From contig OZ005661.1 in the NCBI GenBank assembly GCA_963930645.1, positions 194,841,532 to 194,905,531 of the forward strand: a DNA stretch of 64,000 nucleotides, read 5' to 3'. Position numbers and translations under genes: made by a program. Below are positions 12,980 to 23,180 of the stretch, piece by piece; the first letter of the stretch is position 1, and the number at the start of each line of letters is the position of its first letter. The notes beneath the pieces are model-generated. The model saw only the letters and a list, made by a program, of their open reading frames with translations, was not told the DNA's origin and did no database searches. The stretch is from Salticus scenicus. Lineage: Eukaryota; Arthropoda; Arachnida; Araneae; Salticidae.

Positions 12980-13774
12980 CACTCTCAGAAATAATATACT
13001 CAATTTTGACGATTCAGACATCCTCGGGCTTAATTTCATTATTTTTGATAACCATTTCGTCAAGCGATCACGTGATTTTTGAGGAAACGCGAACACTCAA
13101 ATATTTAACGAAACTGTTTACTCACAATAGCATGTGCTAGCTTTCATTACCGTCATACTGCTTTTTTTCCTGTGTTGTTTCGACTTTACGTTACCATGAC
13201 TTTTATTTGACGCCCTGGTGGCTCGGTCGGTAGGGCGCTGCCTTCTGGATTCCCGGGTTCGAACCGCGGTGCGGGCGTGGATGTTTGTGATATCCTATGT
13301 CTACAAAATATTGTGTGCGCTTTTTTCTGTGAATTTTGTAAAAATATCGATCCATTGAGACAAAAATCAATGTAAATATAGGTCTTAAAGCTGTCATATA
13401 AATGTCAAAATAATTTTTATTTGTTTGCTCTGTTTTATTTATATTTTCATTAAATATAATTAGGAATTAATTCCTAAAGCAACGAACTTGCAAGTAATTT
13501 GTATTTTATTCTGTATCATGAAACTTGGATGAAAAAATGTATCTTTACTTTTGACGAAATTCGTATGTTCAAACAAGTGACGAAAGTAATTTTCTCAATT
13601 TGACGAAATAAGAAGGAGAATTTTTTTTTTTTTCTCGAAATTCGTATTCTCAAATAGGTAACGAAACAAATTTCGTCAATTTGACGAAATATTCGCTGGG
13701 AGCATTTCATTAGAAACACTTTCGTCAAAAATGACGAAATTTTTGTGAAATTTGAGTATACATTTCTGAGAGTG
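12980..13774. mobile_element. TIR element (MITE-like) with CACTCTCAGAAAT ends
   Basis: Left end CACTCTCAGAAATAATATAC matches the inverse of the right end (CACTCTCAGAAATGTATACT), and similarity continues for about 30 bp. The right half has several diverged copies of a TTTGACGAAAT-type string (13550-13740). A SINE sits inside at 13210-13414. No transposase is visible. Confidence 0.7.
13210..13414 (+). mobile_element. tRNA-derived SINE with 9-bp target duplication
   Basis: The head has an A box (TGGCTCGGTCGGTAGGGCG, about 13218-13236) and a perfect B box (GGGTTCGAACC, 13255-13265). A tRNA-unrelated body of about 130 bp follows. The unit is flanked by TTTTATTTG at 13201-13209 and 13415-13423, as expected for LINE-driven retroposition. 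Transcription would be by RNA polymerase III from the internal promoter. The head is too irregular for a working tRNA gene. Confidence 0.85.
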
Positions 13775-14176
13775 TGTGCAGGAACAATTAAACGAATTAA
13801 AATTATAGATGACATTTTATTTGAGTGCAATTTAACTACATTCATGGATGAAAGAATTCTGTTTTTTTGTACACCAATATTTTCCTACAAAAATTTTCAA
13901 CCTATAAAATTGCAGAAATAAATATAAAAGTATGACAAAACTTTCTCTATAGAAATATTGGTTGGAGAAAAAGTGGAACTGTTTTATAACTGATCGTTAC
14001 ACTGTATTATAAAATCTGTTTAAGTTAGAATAGTTTATTTTTATTTTTAACGTATGATTTATGTAGATACTTGTGTGCATGTAAATTTGTTACAAATAAT
14101 TATAAACCACATATTTTTTATTTTCATAGATTTTGGTGTGCATGATGTTTGTGCCTTGTGTACAAAGGTCTCCTTA
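13775..14176. other. AT-rich DNA, nothing recognised
   Basis: No gene, tRNA or repeat boundary supported. Confidence 0.5.
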
Positions 14177-15269
14177 TATTATTAAAATCTGTACGCGTGT
14201 GTGTGTGTGTGTGTCTGACTGTCTGTGAGAAACGGCTTGAAGCAGCAAAAGCTCCGCCTCTAAAAGTCGCACGGACTTCGAACAGGTACCGTCGGACAGA
14301 GAATTTATCGCAGATCTGGATTATCTAATTTGCTAAACGATACCCTAATTAGCGGAGATATTAATTAAAATGTTGACCATTGTCTAACGAAAAATGACCC
14401 AGAATTCATGATTAAATGCTTAAAAAGCGACATTTTTACGGAAAAAGTGGAAAATAAATTAAAAATATCAGTCGTATTGTTACAAACAAGATACCATTGG
14501 AAAGGGCTTTTTTTTCGTAATCCTATGGTTTAAACGGCTTATCGATCGGACAATTAGGTTTTTTAAAATTAACTAAACTATAAAAAAATATTGGCAACAA
14601 ATCACAAGAATCTTAGCTTTGCAGACAGTCTACAGCAGTCTTCAACGGAAAGAGACACATCTGTTATTTAATGAGGTCACGTGTTTCGTACTGCGATTAA
14701 AAAATTGCAATTTTCTATTTTCTTCAATTTTTCAAATTTTACACATTTTACTTCATATACAATCTTGACACCACAAAACAAACTCACAGTTCAAATTTCA
14801 TCGATTTTCGTCAGTAAACAAAAGATTTACATTTTAATTGCAAATTAAATTTTATCTTTACACGAATCACATTTTATCAGATAGTATTACGTGTTCATTG
14901 CCGCGTTTCGTTTTCATAGGAACCACTTTAAAGAAGAGAAGAGGTTCATTTCTCTCTCGACGGAAGCGAATAAAAAAAAAAAAAAGGGGGGGTCACGTGT
15001 TTTTTTGTTCTGCGATCAAAAAATTGCAATATTCTAATATGCGTATTTCAATTTCTAATTACGATTAATTTATATTTTATATATCATTCGAAAGATATTT
15101 TAAAGTTCTTTTATATTATTCAAAGTTTTTAACAGATTTACACGTTTTGAGGTCTCCTGAATTAATTTTCCTTTGTATCTCAGCTACTAATTAAAATAAT
15201 TTCATAAGTAATACATCATTAGAAAGCTTTTTTGAATTGGAATCGAACAGTGGAATACAGAAATTTGTA

Positions 15270-15283
15270 CCGCCAGATGGCGC
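15270..15283 (+). promoter_or_regulatory. CTCF-type motif in HLE copy 1
   Basis: Identical to the motif at 316-329 and in the same place within its repeat unit. Confidence 0.4.
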
Positions 15284-15848
15284 TGTAATATTTTCAAATT
15301 TCAATATTTCAATTTCTAATTATGATTAAATTATTTTTAATACATCATTCGAAAGATATTTTAAAGTTCTTTTAAATTATCGAAAATTTTCACCAGATTT
15401 ATACGTTTTGAGGTGTCCTGAATTAGTTTTCTTTTATGGCACTGTAATATTTTCAAATTTCAATATATCAATTTCTAATTATGATTAAATTATTTTTAAT
15501 ACATCATTCGAAAGATATTTTAAAGGTCTTTTAAATTATTGAAAATTTTCACCAGATTTATACGTTTTGAGGTGTCCTGAATCAATTTTCTTTTATGGCG
15601 CTGTAATATTTTCAAATTTCAATATTTCAATTTCTAATCATGATTAAATTATTTTTAATACATTATTCGAAAGATATTTTAAAGTTCTTTTAAATTATCG
15701 AAAGTTTTCACCAGATTTACACGTTTTGAGGTTTCCTGATTACGTTTTCTTTTGTTTCTCAGCTACTAATTAAAATAATTTCATAAGTAATACATCATTA
15801 GAAAGCTTTTTTGATTTGGAATCGAACAGTGGAATACAGAAATTTCTG

Positions 15849-15862
15849 CCGCCAGATGGCGC
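15849..15862 (+). promoter_or_regulatory. CTCF-type motif in HLE copy 1
   Basis: Identical 14-mer, same orientation, 579 bp from the previous one. Confidence 0.4.
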
Positions 15863-16413
15863 TGTAATACTTTAAAATTTCTACACTTCAACTTCTAATT
15901 ATGATTAAATTATTTTTAATACATCATTCGAAAGATATTTTAAAGTACTTTTATATTATCGAAAGTTTTCACCAGATTTACACGTTTTGAGGTGTTCTGA
16001 ATACGTTTTCTTTTGCATCTCAGCCGATTGAGTTAGATCGTTCAAAATTGGTATACGTAAGTTAATTAAGAGGGCATGAAAGGGTGGGGAAGAAATAGGC
16101 GTGCATCGCGCGCGTATCCCCTAACTTGTGCGCGCACAGAACGTACGGGACTGCGCTCCCGAAGGCAATGGGGACCCGGTCCAAATTTGTACCCGATGAG
16201 AAATGATTTTTTAAATTTTCTTAAAGAATAAAATTTTGACTTGAGAAGGAATATGTGCGCGCAGCGCACATATACCTTCACACTTGCGCGCGCAGCGCGC
16301 ATGGGTCTGAGCTGCCGGAGGCAGTGGGGACCCGGTGGGAGTTTTTTCCCGATCAGATTTTTTTTCAGGCAGGAAGGGTCAGGGAAGGAATACGCGCGCG
16401 CAGCGCGTGTATC

Positions 16414-17378
16414 TATTGTGAAAAAAACAATTTCCACATATATCAAGTTAGCAGAGTTAGCAGTGCAGTGAAATGATAGTTGCTCAGCTCTAAAAAGCTA
16501 TAAAGAAGATAAATATATGTTGCATTCATTGAAGACAAAAGTTCGATTAAAACAGTTTATTAAAGTTGAAACAAAATGATGAATAACATTAAATCAGCTG
16601 AAACAATTTTAGAAAGGTTGCTGACGAGAGGTTAAATACCCTTAAAAAATACTGCCATACCGAGTTCAAATAGAAAGCTACTTTTCACTAAACGAACAAG
16701 TCACAAAAACGTAATTTACAATCATAATAAAACTAAACAGTTTATAATTATATCGAAATACCAGCTCATGACTTTGAGCTAAACTAAAAAAACATAAAAG
16801 CTTAAAAGATTAAGGGCTTCAGAGCTTAAGAGCCCGATTACATATTTCCTACCTCCTTTTTATAGTCACGAAACGGATTCAAAGTAACAGCTACTAGATG
16901 CTGTAGAATAGGAACGCCTCCCATAACTATAGCAACACGACGCTGCGAGTCAGCCGCCATCTATGGGCTTAGCAAAGAGACTCTGCAGTTGAAAAAATAT
17001 TACATCTCCTCGCCAAGTAGCGAAAAGAACAATCCGTAAAAGGATTTAAACATATTTTTCTTTAAGTTAATTTTAATAAAATATGCTTTTAAATATGAGG
17101 TAAGTAATTAAAGTTATTTCAAAAGACTTAAACATAAATATATCAATAAGGAATATAATTTTTAACTAAAAGTAATTATCATTAAGCTTTTTAATTTTAA
17201 TATATCTTTAACTCAAATGGCAGCATCAAAAGAAAAAATAGCACTAAACGCTATAATTCATTTAATTAATAACTTAAACTTTAAAGGTTATAAAGTGAAT
17301 TTAAATTATATTTAAGTAGTGAATGAATTTAAATTTAAATTTGAGAATCAACACGGAAAGGGTATAAATTTTACAACA
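16414..17378 (-). repeat. copia 3' LTR (left end on plus strand)
   Basis: Plus-strand ends are TATTGTGAAA and TTTTACAACA, which form an imperfect inverted repeat (TATTGTGAAA against TGTTGTAAAA). It matches the other LTR along its length, with one extra A in the run near 17235. Minus strand at 16953-16967 contains TAGATGGCGGC, which fits the CTCF core. Confidence 0.95.
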
Positions 17379-17400
17379 AGGCCCCCCACCGTGTTGATTC
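17345..17400. repeat. Perfect 12-bp inverted repeat across the PPT/LTR boundary
   Basis: GAATCAACACGG (17345-17356, inside the LTR) and CCGTGTTGATTC (17389-17400, outside it) are exact reverse complements. The 32-bp loop holds the LTR tip and the polypurine tract. Confidence 0.85.
17379..17390 (-). other. Polypurine tract of the copia element
   Basis: Directly upstream of the 3' LTR in coding direction the minus strand reads GGTGGGGGGCCT. It is the only strongly purine-rich run here and is placed where plus-strand DNA synthesis should prime. Confidence 0.6.
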
Positions 17401-17974
17401 GACAAACACAAACGTCAGCAATTACAATATAAACTTTATTAGAAAAGAAATAAAAAAATTCCTTGAATATTTAGTGACTTGATGAGAGATTCACATATGT
17501 CTTCTACAGAATATACTTCACACAAAGCTACAAGGTTTGTCAATCTCGTAAATCATAAGATCAAGAGTCCACAAGTCCAACTCACACTTTCAAAAAAAAG
17601 TAGCACTATCAATATTCTATACATATCTACTAAAAGAAAGAACAAGATATTAATACAGAGCAAATATGCACAGCATTTCAAGGAAACCTTTTTTTTCCCC
17701 CATTCCCCATTGTCAAAATAAGAAAACTATGATATTCACAAATATATGAAACATTTACATAACATACACATAACCAATTACACGTAGCGCTACGAATTTC
17801 TCTCATACAAAAGTTAAACTAAACTATACATCACTACACAATGGAAAACGCAGAAAAAAAAACCACCAAAAAAAAATGCATACATATCCCTCTAAAAAAC
17901 CATTTTTTCAGTTTCAAAAAAATTTTAAATATATATTATACGTTCAAAAAAATTTAAATTTATTCTATATACAT
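17391..17974 (-). other. copia 3' untranslated region
   Basis: AT-rich sequence between the pol stop codon and the polypurine tract. No conserved domain is visible; short open frames on plus appear spurious. Confidence 0.6.
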
Positions 17975-19543
17975 TTACTTAATAAATACCTTATTTACAA
18001 ATTTAGTCATATCACCTTTAGTAAGGGGCTTTGTGAAGGGATCGGCAAAGTTATTTTTAGTATTTACATATTTTAAATCAAACCGTTCCTCAAATAGCCA
18101 TTCACGGATGAAAAATAATTTTACATTAATATGTTTAGATTTGTTATTCTCTATAGGAGACCTCGTAAAATTAATAGCTGCTTGGTTATCAGCAAAAAGT
18201 ATTGGTGGTTCATATGAAATAGCAATTAATTTAAAATCAATACAATCTCGTAATATATTATCAAACCACATTAATTCTTTAACCCCGTCACACATGGATA
18301 CAAATTCACTTTCCATGGTTGAAAGGCAAACACTTTTTTGCTTAAAGGTTTTCCAAGAAATAGGGCTATTATCCAAAAATAAAATTTGTCCCCCCATTGA
18401 TACGAAGTCATCTCTATTCATCGCGAAATCAGCGTCAGAGAAAGCAGTTAAACATGTATTAAAACAATTCAAATTTAATTTCAAATCTCGAGTACACGAA
18501 ACATACCCAAGTAATTTAATTAACCCATTCCAATGATTAAACCCCGGTGAATTTTGAAATTGACTGAATATATTAACTGCGTAGGCAATATCAGGTCGTG
18601 TCCTGTTTGCAATGAAAGATAAACATCCTAAGATATTCCGATATGGAAATTTAGACATTTCATCAATTTCATTTTGATTAGTAGGACAATCTTTTTTCGA
18701 ATACTTAATGCCTTTTACAATAGGTAATGAGCAGAAAGGGATGTTAAACGACTTAAACCTGTCATACACTTCATTAATATATAATTCCTGAAAAATTTGT
18801 ACTGAATCATTTTCATAATTAAATTCTACACCAAGTAATTTCTTGGTTTTACCTAAAATTTTTATATCAAATTTACATTTTAATAAATTAAGAATTTTAT
18901 CTATTTGAAATTGATTTTTACCAAACAAAACTAAATCATCTACATAAACTAATAAAACAATATAATTTTCAAAATAATATGAACAATTACACCAGTTAAA
19001 TTTATTAAACCCTAAATCTAATAGTACTTTATTTAACTCATAATACCAGAGCCGACCACTTTGATGAAGGCCATATAACGCTTTGTCTAGTTTACAAACA
19101 AGATTTTCCCCTCCCTTTACAACATATCCTTTTGGCTGAGACATATAAATTTCTTCCTTTAAAGGTGCATAAAGATAAGCACATTTTATATCGCATTGAA
19201 CATTATGCCATTTATAACATGAGACCAATAATGAAAAAAAGAAACGTATTACTGAGAAATTAACGACGGGTGAAAACGTCTCGTCATAAGTGTCCCCCTT
19301 TATCTGATGAAAGCCCTGGGCCACGAGCCTCGCTTTAAAGCGGGCAACGTTTCCTAGCTCATCTCTTTTAACGGCGTATACCCATCTATTTCCCAAAACT
19401 TTTTTCCCCTCCGGTAAATTAACCAGATGCCAAACTTTACGAGTTTTCATATTATTTATCTCATCATCCATGGCATTTTTCCATTCAACACATTCTGAAG
19501 ATTTAACGGCCTGATTATATGTTTTAGGTATAGGGATAACTAG
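17975..19543 (-). pseudogene. pol: copia pol, reverse transcriptase and RNase H part
   Basis: This frame is continuous with the integrase part upstream except for one TGA at 19546-19544; its first methionine is at 19471. It encodes an RVT_2 reverse transcriptase: the NRWVYAVK / RFKARLVAQGF start, QCDIKCAYL with the motif A aspartate, and YVDDLVLFG with the catalytic YVDD. RNase H follows with SDADFA, STMESEF, DNQAAI and KHINV, so its acidic residues look intact, then FADPFTKPL near the end. Length is normal for copia. It would copy element RNA into DNA inside virus-like particles. No further break is visible; it counts as a pseudogene only because expression needs readthrough of the TGA and correction of the upstream shift. 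Confidence 0.93.
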
Positions 19544-19546
19544 TCA
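19541..19546 (-). other. In-frame stop in readthrough-prone context (TGA CTA G)
   Basis: The minus strand reads TCA TGA CTA GTT with pol open in the same frame on both sides. UGA followed by CUAG is the known strong metazoan stop-codon readthrough context. Whether it acts here is inference. Confidence 0.5.
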
Positions 19547-20467
19547 TGATTTTTTATGAGTTAAACTTGAAGTTGGGTTATCTGAGTTTTGCTGATCAAC
19601 CACCCCCTCGAACTTATTACTACTAGAGAAATCAAAAAAATTAGAGTCAAAAATTAAATTATTTTTATCACAATATTGCTTGACATCGTTCATTGATCTC
19701 AATCTAGTTTTAGTGTTGTCCGGGTAATAGAAGATGTCAACTCTGTCACTCATTTTTCTGGGTACGGGTTTTCTATTCCAAGTAATTGAAGAAAGAGGTT
19801 TAAGAGAAGATTTATCTACAGGAGTTTCATCGACGGGCTCGTCACTAGAATCATCGGGCTCACCTCCGAAAACAATGTCAACAGGATCGGAAACTTGACA
19901 ATCAACTGGACTTTCCGGAAGTAAGTCCAATTCCTCCAGTGAGGTGCCCATCACCGCTCCACTGCATTTACTAAATAGCTGATCAGAGAACGTTACGTTT
20001 ATGGTTTCAACTATTTTATCCTCATCCTCCAACCAAATTTTATACCCCTTAGTCTTTAATGAATAACCTATTAGTACTCCCTTTTTAGCCTTAGGTTCAA
20101 GCTTATGGTCTCTATGCTGTTTTGGGATCCCAACATACGAAATTAATCCAAACGGCTTCAGGTGTCTTACGGACGGTTTAAACCCAGTATATAACTCAAA
20201 AGGAGTCTTAGTTTGTCCCCTATGGATTAAACGGTTCCAAGTGTACGCGAAATACAACATTGCATCGGGCCAGAAAGAAAAAGGCAAACCACTATCCGTG
20301 ATAATAGCTCTAACACAATTTAAAGAAGTTTGATTAAACCGCTCACTTAACCCATTTTGCTCAGGTGTGAACGTGTTAGTTAACTCATGAACAACTCCAT
20401 TTTTACTACAAAAAGATTTGAAATTGTCATTTAAAAATTCGGAACCATTATCTGTACGAATCGCTTT
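19544..20467 (-). pseudogene. pol: copia pol, integrase core and C-terminal part
   Basis: This frame continues the integrase after a +1 shift. It holds the second catalytic aspartate (TDNGSEF), the QNGLSERF motif with the glutamate, and PFSFWPDAMLYFAYTWNRL, typical of copia integrase. The C-terminal domain follows with KAKKGVLIGYS and KGYKIW, then a low-conservation acidic linker rich in D, E and P that leads to reverse transcriptase. The first methionine is at 20287, but the frame is open back to the shift, so translation of the parent must have come from upstream. It ends at the TGA at 19546-19544. Confidence 0.92.
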
Positions 20468-22118
20468 TAATTTTTTTATTCAAACTACGTTCAGCCCGTG
20501 CAATGTGCCTCTCGAACACACCAAAAACCTGAGACTTATCCTTTAAAGGATAAACAGCAACCCTTTTAGAAAATCCATCAATAATGGACAAAAAGAACCT
20601 TTCCCCATTTTTACCAGTTACCTTAATCGGGCCCCAGACGTCCATAAATACTTTCTCTAACGGTGATTTAACGCCATGAACATCGGATGATTTAAAAGAC
20701 ACACGGTTTTGTTTACTAATCCTACAAGGTTCACAAAAAAAATTCTTAAACTTAAGTTTAGGAAGGCCCCTTACCCCGTTCTTCTTGCTAGTATTTACTA
20801 TAGTATCAGGACTTACATGCCCAAAACGAGCATGCCAATACCCGATTTCATTAACTTTTGCAAGAGAAGCTGAAGGATTTTCTGGGTGCCCCCCATTCAC
20901 TTTACTCCCCTTTTTAACTTTAGAAACATTAGGATATAAATAGTAAACACCGTCTTTAATTTTAGCAGTAAAAATATGTCTTTTATCTCTACCGAACACC
21001 GACACTCGGCCCTTACCGCCAGTGTATGTGGCACCGTTCACATCTAATTTAGGACCTGATATTAAATTTTTCCGTAACTTTGGTGAATATAACACATCTT
21101 TTAAATACAATACATTTTTACCAAAATCCAACTTAACAGTTCCTTTAGCAGTAATAGGAAAACTAATACCATCGATCGCGACAAAAAGCTCCTCTCCCTC
21201 CACAGGAGTATAATGCTCAAAAAGATCTAAATTTCTTAGAAAATGATTTGAAGCAGCAGTATCAAAAATAAAGCTGTCATCATCACTTAAATTACTAAAG
21301 TTAGCTTGAGCTATGTAGTAGGAGGGGGGAGATTTGCATTTGTCACGACCGTTGGAGTTATACTTTAAATTTCTAGGTTTAAATTTAACATTACTATTCA
21401 AAAAACAGTTTTTCTTAAAGTGGCCAATACGGCCACACTTAAAACAAGTTAAAGGCTTTTTACCTCTTTGCTGGATGTTCTGTATCTGAACACTGTTATT
21501 GGCATCTTTCTTAATATCACCCTCACGAAGCTGTAGACGCGATTCCTCCGCTGTTAACTCGGACACAATATTCTGGAACTTGAACTGGTCGTTCTTCCAA
21601 AGCAACAAATATTGCACTGCAGATTCAAACTTGGATGGTAGGTGTTGCAAGAGCTGGAAACAGCAGTACACGTCCTCCATAGCATGACCAATTTCACGCA
21701 GCTGGTCCAGTATTCTTGATAACCGGGTTACAAAAGAATTCACCGTTTCATTCTCAGACATTCTACAATTAATGAACTCTGTAAACAGTCCCATATGATG
21801 AGCTCTAGAGTCTGATATAAAGGTCTTCTTCAAAGTCTCCCAGGCATCAATAGCACAATCACAATTTTCAATAATGCTTCTGACTTCAGGCGATGTATTC
21901 AGATATATTGTGGACAATGCAACTCGACTACGAGATTTAAAATCCTCCACTTGTTTTGAAGTTATTCCGGCCTCAGCATCTTCAACAGGCAGTATTTCGT
22001 TCTTACATATTATATTCCAGCAGTTTCTTTCAATTAAAATAAATTTAATGTCCTTGACCCACGTAGTATAATTATTCATCCGTAATTTTTCAATCGTGGG
22101 GTTTAAACTTACTGCCAT
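20448..22118 (-). pseudogene. gag-pol: copia gag-pol N-terminal part: Gag, zinc knuckle, protease, integrase start
   Basis: The 556-residue frame starts at the first methionine after the primer site. Residues 1-215 are a copia-type capsid (NNYTTWVKDIKFILIERNCW, later MSENETVNSFVTRLSRIL). A CCHC knuckle CFKCGRIGHFKKNC lies at about 225-238. The protease active site reads FIFDTAASNHF (about 282), where copia usually has D-S/T-G; Ala replaces Gly. Integrase begins with a zinc finger (WHARFGH ... FFCEPC) and the first catalytic Asp in FMDVWGP. The frame then shifts near 20465 in an A-rich run and stops 5-6 codons later. Gag and pol share one frame, as in Drosophila copia. Confidence 0.95.
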
Positions 22119-22203
22119 TTCAATTTCTTATCTTCAAACACTTAGAATGCCATAAAAACTATTATCAAAATTTTAATGCTATGAGCTGACAACGAGCCAA
22201 ATT

Positions 22204-22213
22204 GCCCATAACC
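22204..22213 (-). other. Primer binding site, tRNA-iMet half-molecule type
   Basis: Three bases inside the 5' LTR the minus strand reads GGTTATGGGC, complementary to the anticodon-stem region of initiator tRNA-Met (GCCCATAACC). Drosophila copia primes from that internal region of a cleaved tRNA-iMet rather than from the tRNA 3' end. Identity rests on a 10-base match. Confidence 0.75.
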
Positions 22214-22216
22214 GCT

Positions 22217-23180
22217 TATTGTGAAAAAAACAATTTCCACATATATCAAGTTAGCAGAGTTAGCAGTGCAGTGAAATGATAGTTGCTCAGCTCTAAAAAG
22301 CTATAAAGAAGATAAATATATGTTGCATTCATTGAAGACAAAAGTTCGATTAAAACAGTTTATTAAAGTTGAAACAAAATGATGAATAACATTAAATCAG
22401 CTGAAACAATTTTAGAAAGGTTGCTGACGAGAGGTTAAATACCCTTAAAAAATACTGCCATACCGAGTTCAAATAGAAAGCTACTTTTCACTAAACGAAC
22501 AAGTCACAAAAACGTAATTTACAATCATAATAAAACTAAACAGTTTATAATTATATCGAAATACCAGCTCATGACTTTGAGCTAAACTAAAAAAACATAA
22601 AAGCTTAAAAGATTAAGGGCTTCAGAGCTTAAGAGCCCGATTACATATTTCCTACCTCCTTTTTATAGTCACGAAACGGATTCAAAGTAACAGCTACTAG
22701 ATGCTGTAGAATAGGAACGCCTCCCATAACTATAGCAACACGACGCTGCGAGTCAGCCGCCATCTATGGGCTTAGCAAAGAGACTCTGCAGTTGAAAAAA
22801 TATTACATCTCCTCGCCAAGTAGCGAAAAGAACAATCCGTAAAAGGATTTAAACATATTTTTCTTTAAGTTAATTTTAATAAAATATGCTTTTAAATATG
22901 AGGTAAGTAATTAAAGTTATTTCAAAAGACTTAAACATAAATATATCAATAAGGAATATAATTTTTAACTAAAAGTAATTATCATTAAGCTTTTTAATTT
23001 TAATATATCTTTAACTCAAATGGCAGCATCAAAAGAAAAATAGCACTAAACGCTATAATTCATTTAATTAATAACTTAAACTTTAAAGGTTATAAAGTGA
23101 ATTTAAATTATATTTAAGTAGTGAATGAATTTAAATTTAAATTTGAGAATCAACACGGAAAGGGTATAAATTTTACAACA
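22217..23180 (-). repeat. copia 5' LTR (right end on plus strand)
   Basis: 964 bp, matching the left LTR apart from one A indel. Begins TATTGTGAAA after CCGCT and ends TTTTACAACA before the GTATC duplication. It should contain the promoter for the minus-strand transcript; no TATA box can be pinpointed with confidence in such AT-rich sequence. Confidence 0.95.

Larger units (their letters stand above)
15050..16060 (+). repeat. Internal repeat array of HLE copy 1
   Basis: Long (about 260-280 bp) and short (about 160 bp) units alternate. Each has TATGATTAAATTATTTTTAA, an ATTCGAAAGATATTTTAAAG block and the conserved sequence at 15137, 15398, 15557, 15716 and 15977. Long units end with a CCGCCAGATGGCGC motif. 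Short units have lost most of the segment before it. Confidence 0.8.
16414..23180 (-). mobile_element. Full-length Ty1/copia LTR retrotransposon
   Basis: This 6767-bp element is coded on the minus strand and flanked by the 5-bp duplication GTATC (16409-16413 and 23181-23185). The LTRs (965 and 964 bp) look identical except for one A in a homopolymer, so insertion was recent. Domain order in coding direction is Gag, zinc knuckle, protease, integrase, reverse transcriptase, RNase H; integrase before RT defines the copia order. The primer site is of the tRNA-iMet half-molecule type. The pol frame is broken by a +1 shift and by one in-frame TGA. It lies inside the GC-rich array of HLE copy 1. Confidence 0.97.

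Noticed and set aside
15050..16060. Regularly spaced repeats resembling a CRISPR array
   Set aside because: Units and spacers are long, diverged and all repetitive, and the setting is eukaryotic transposon DNA.
16066..16476. Overlapping open frames on both strands in the GC-rich HLE repeats (also near 23283-23583 and 25851-26318)
   Set aside because: They are produced by stop-poor GC-rich subrepeats, recur in every copy with shifts, and match no protein family.
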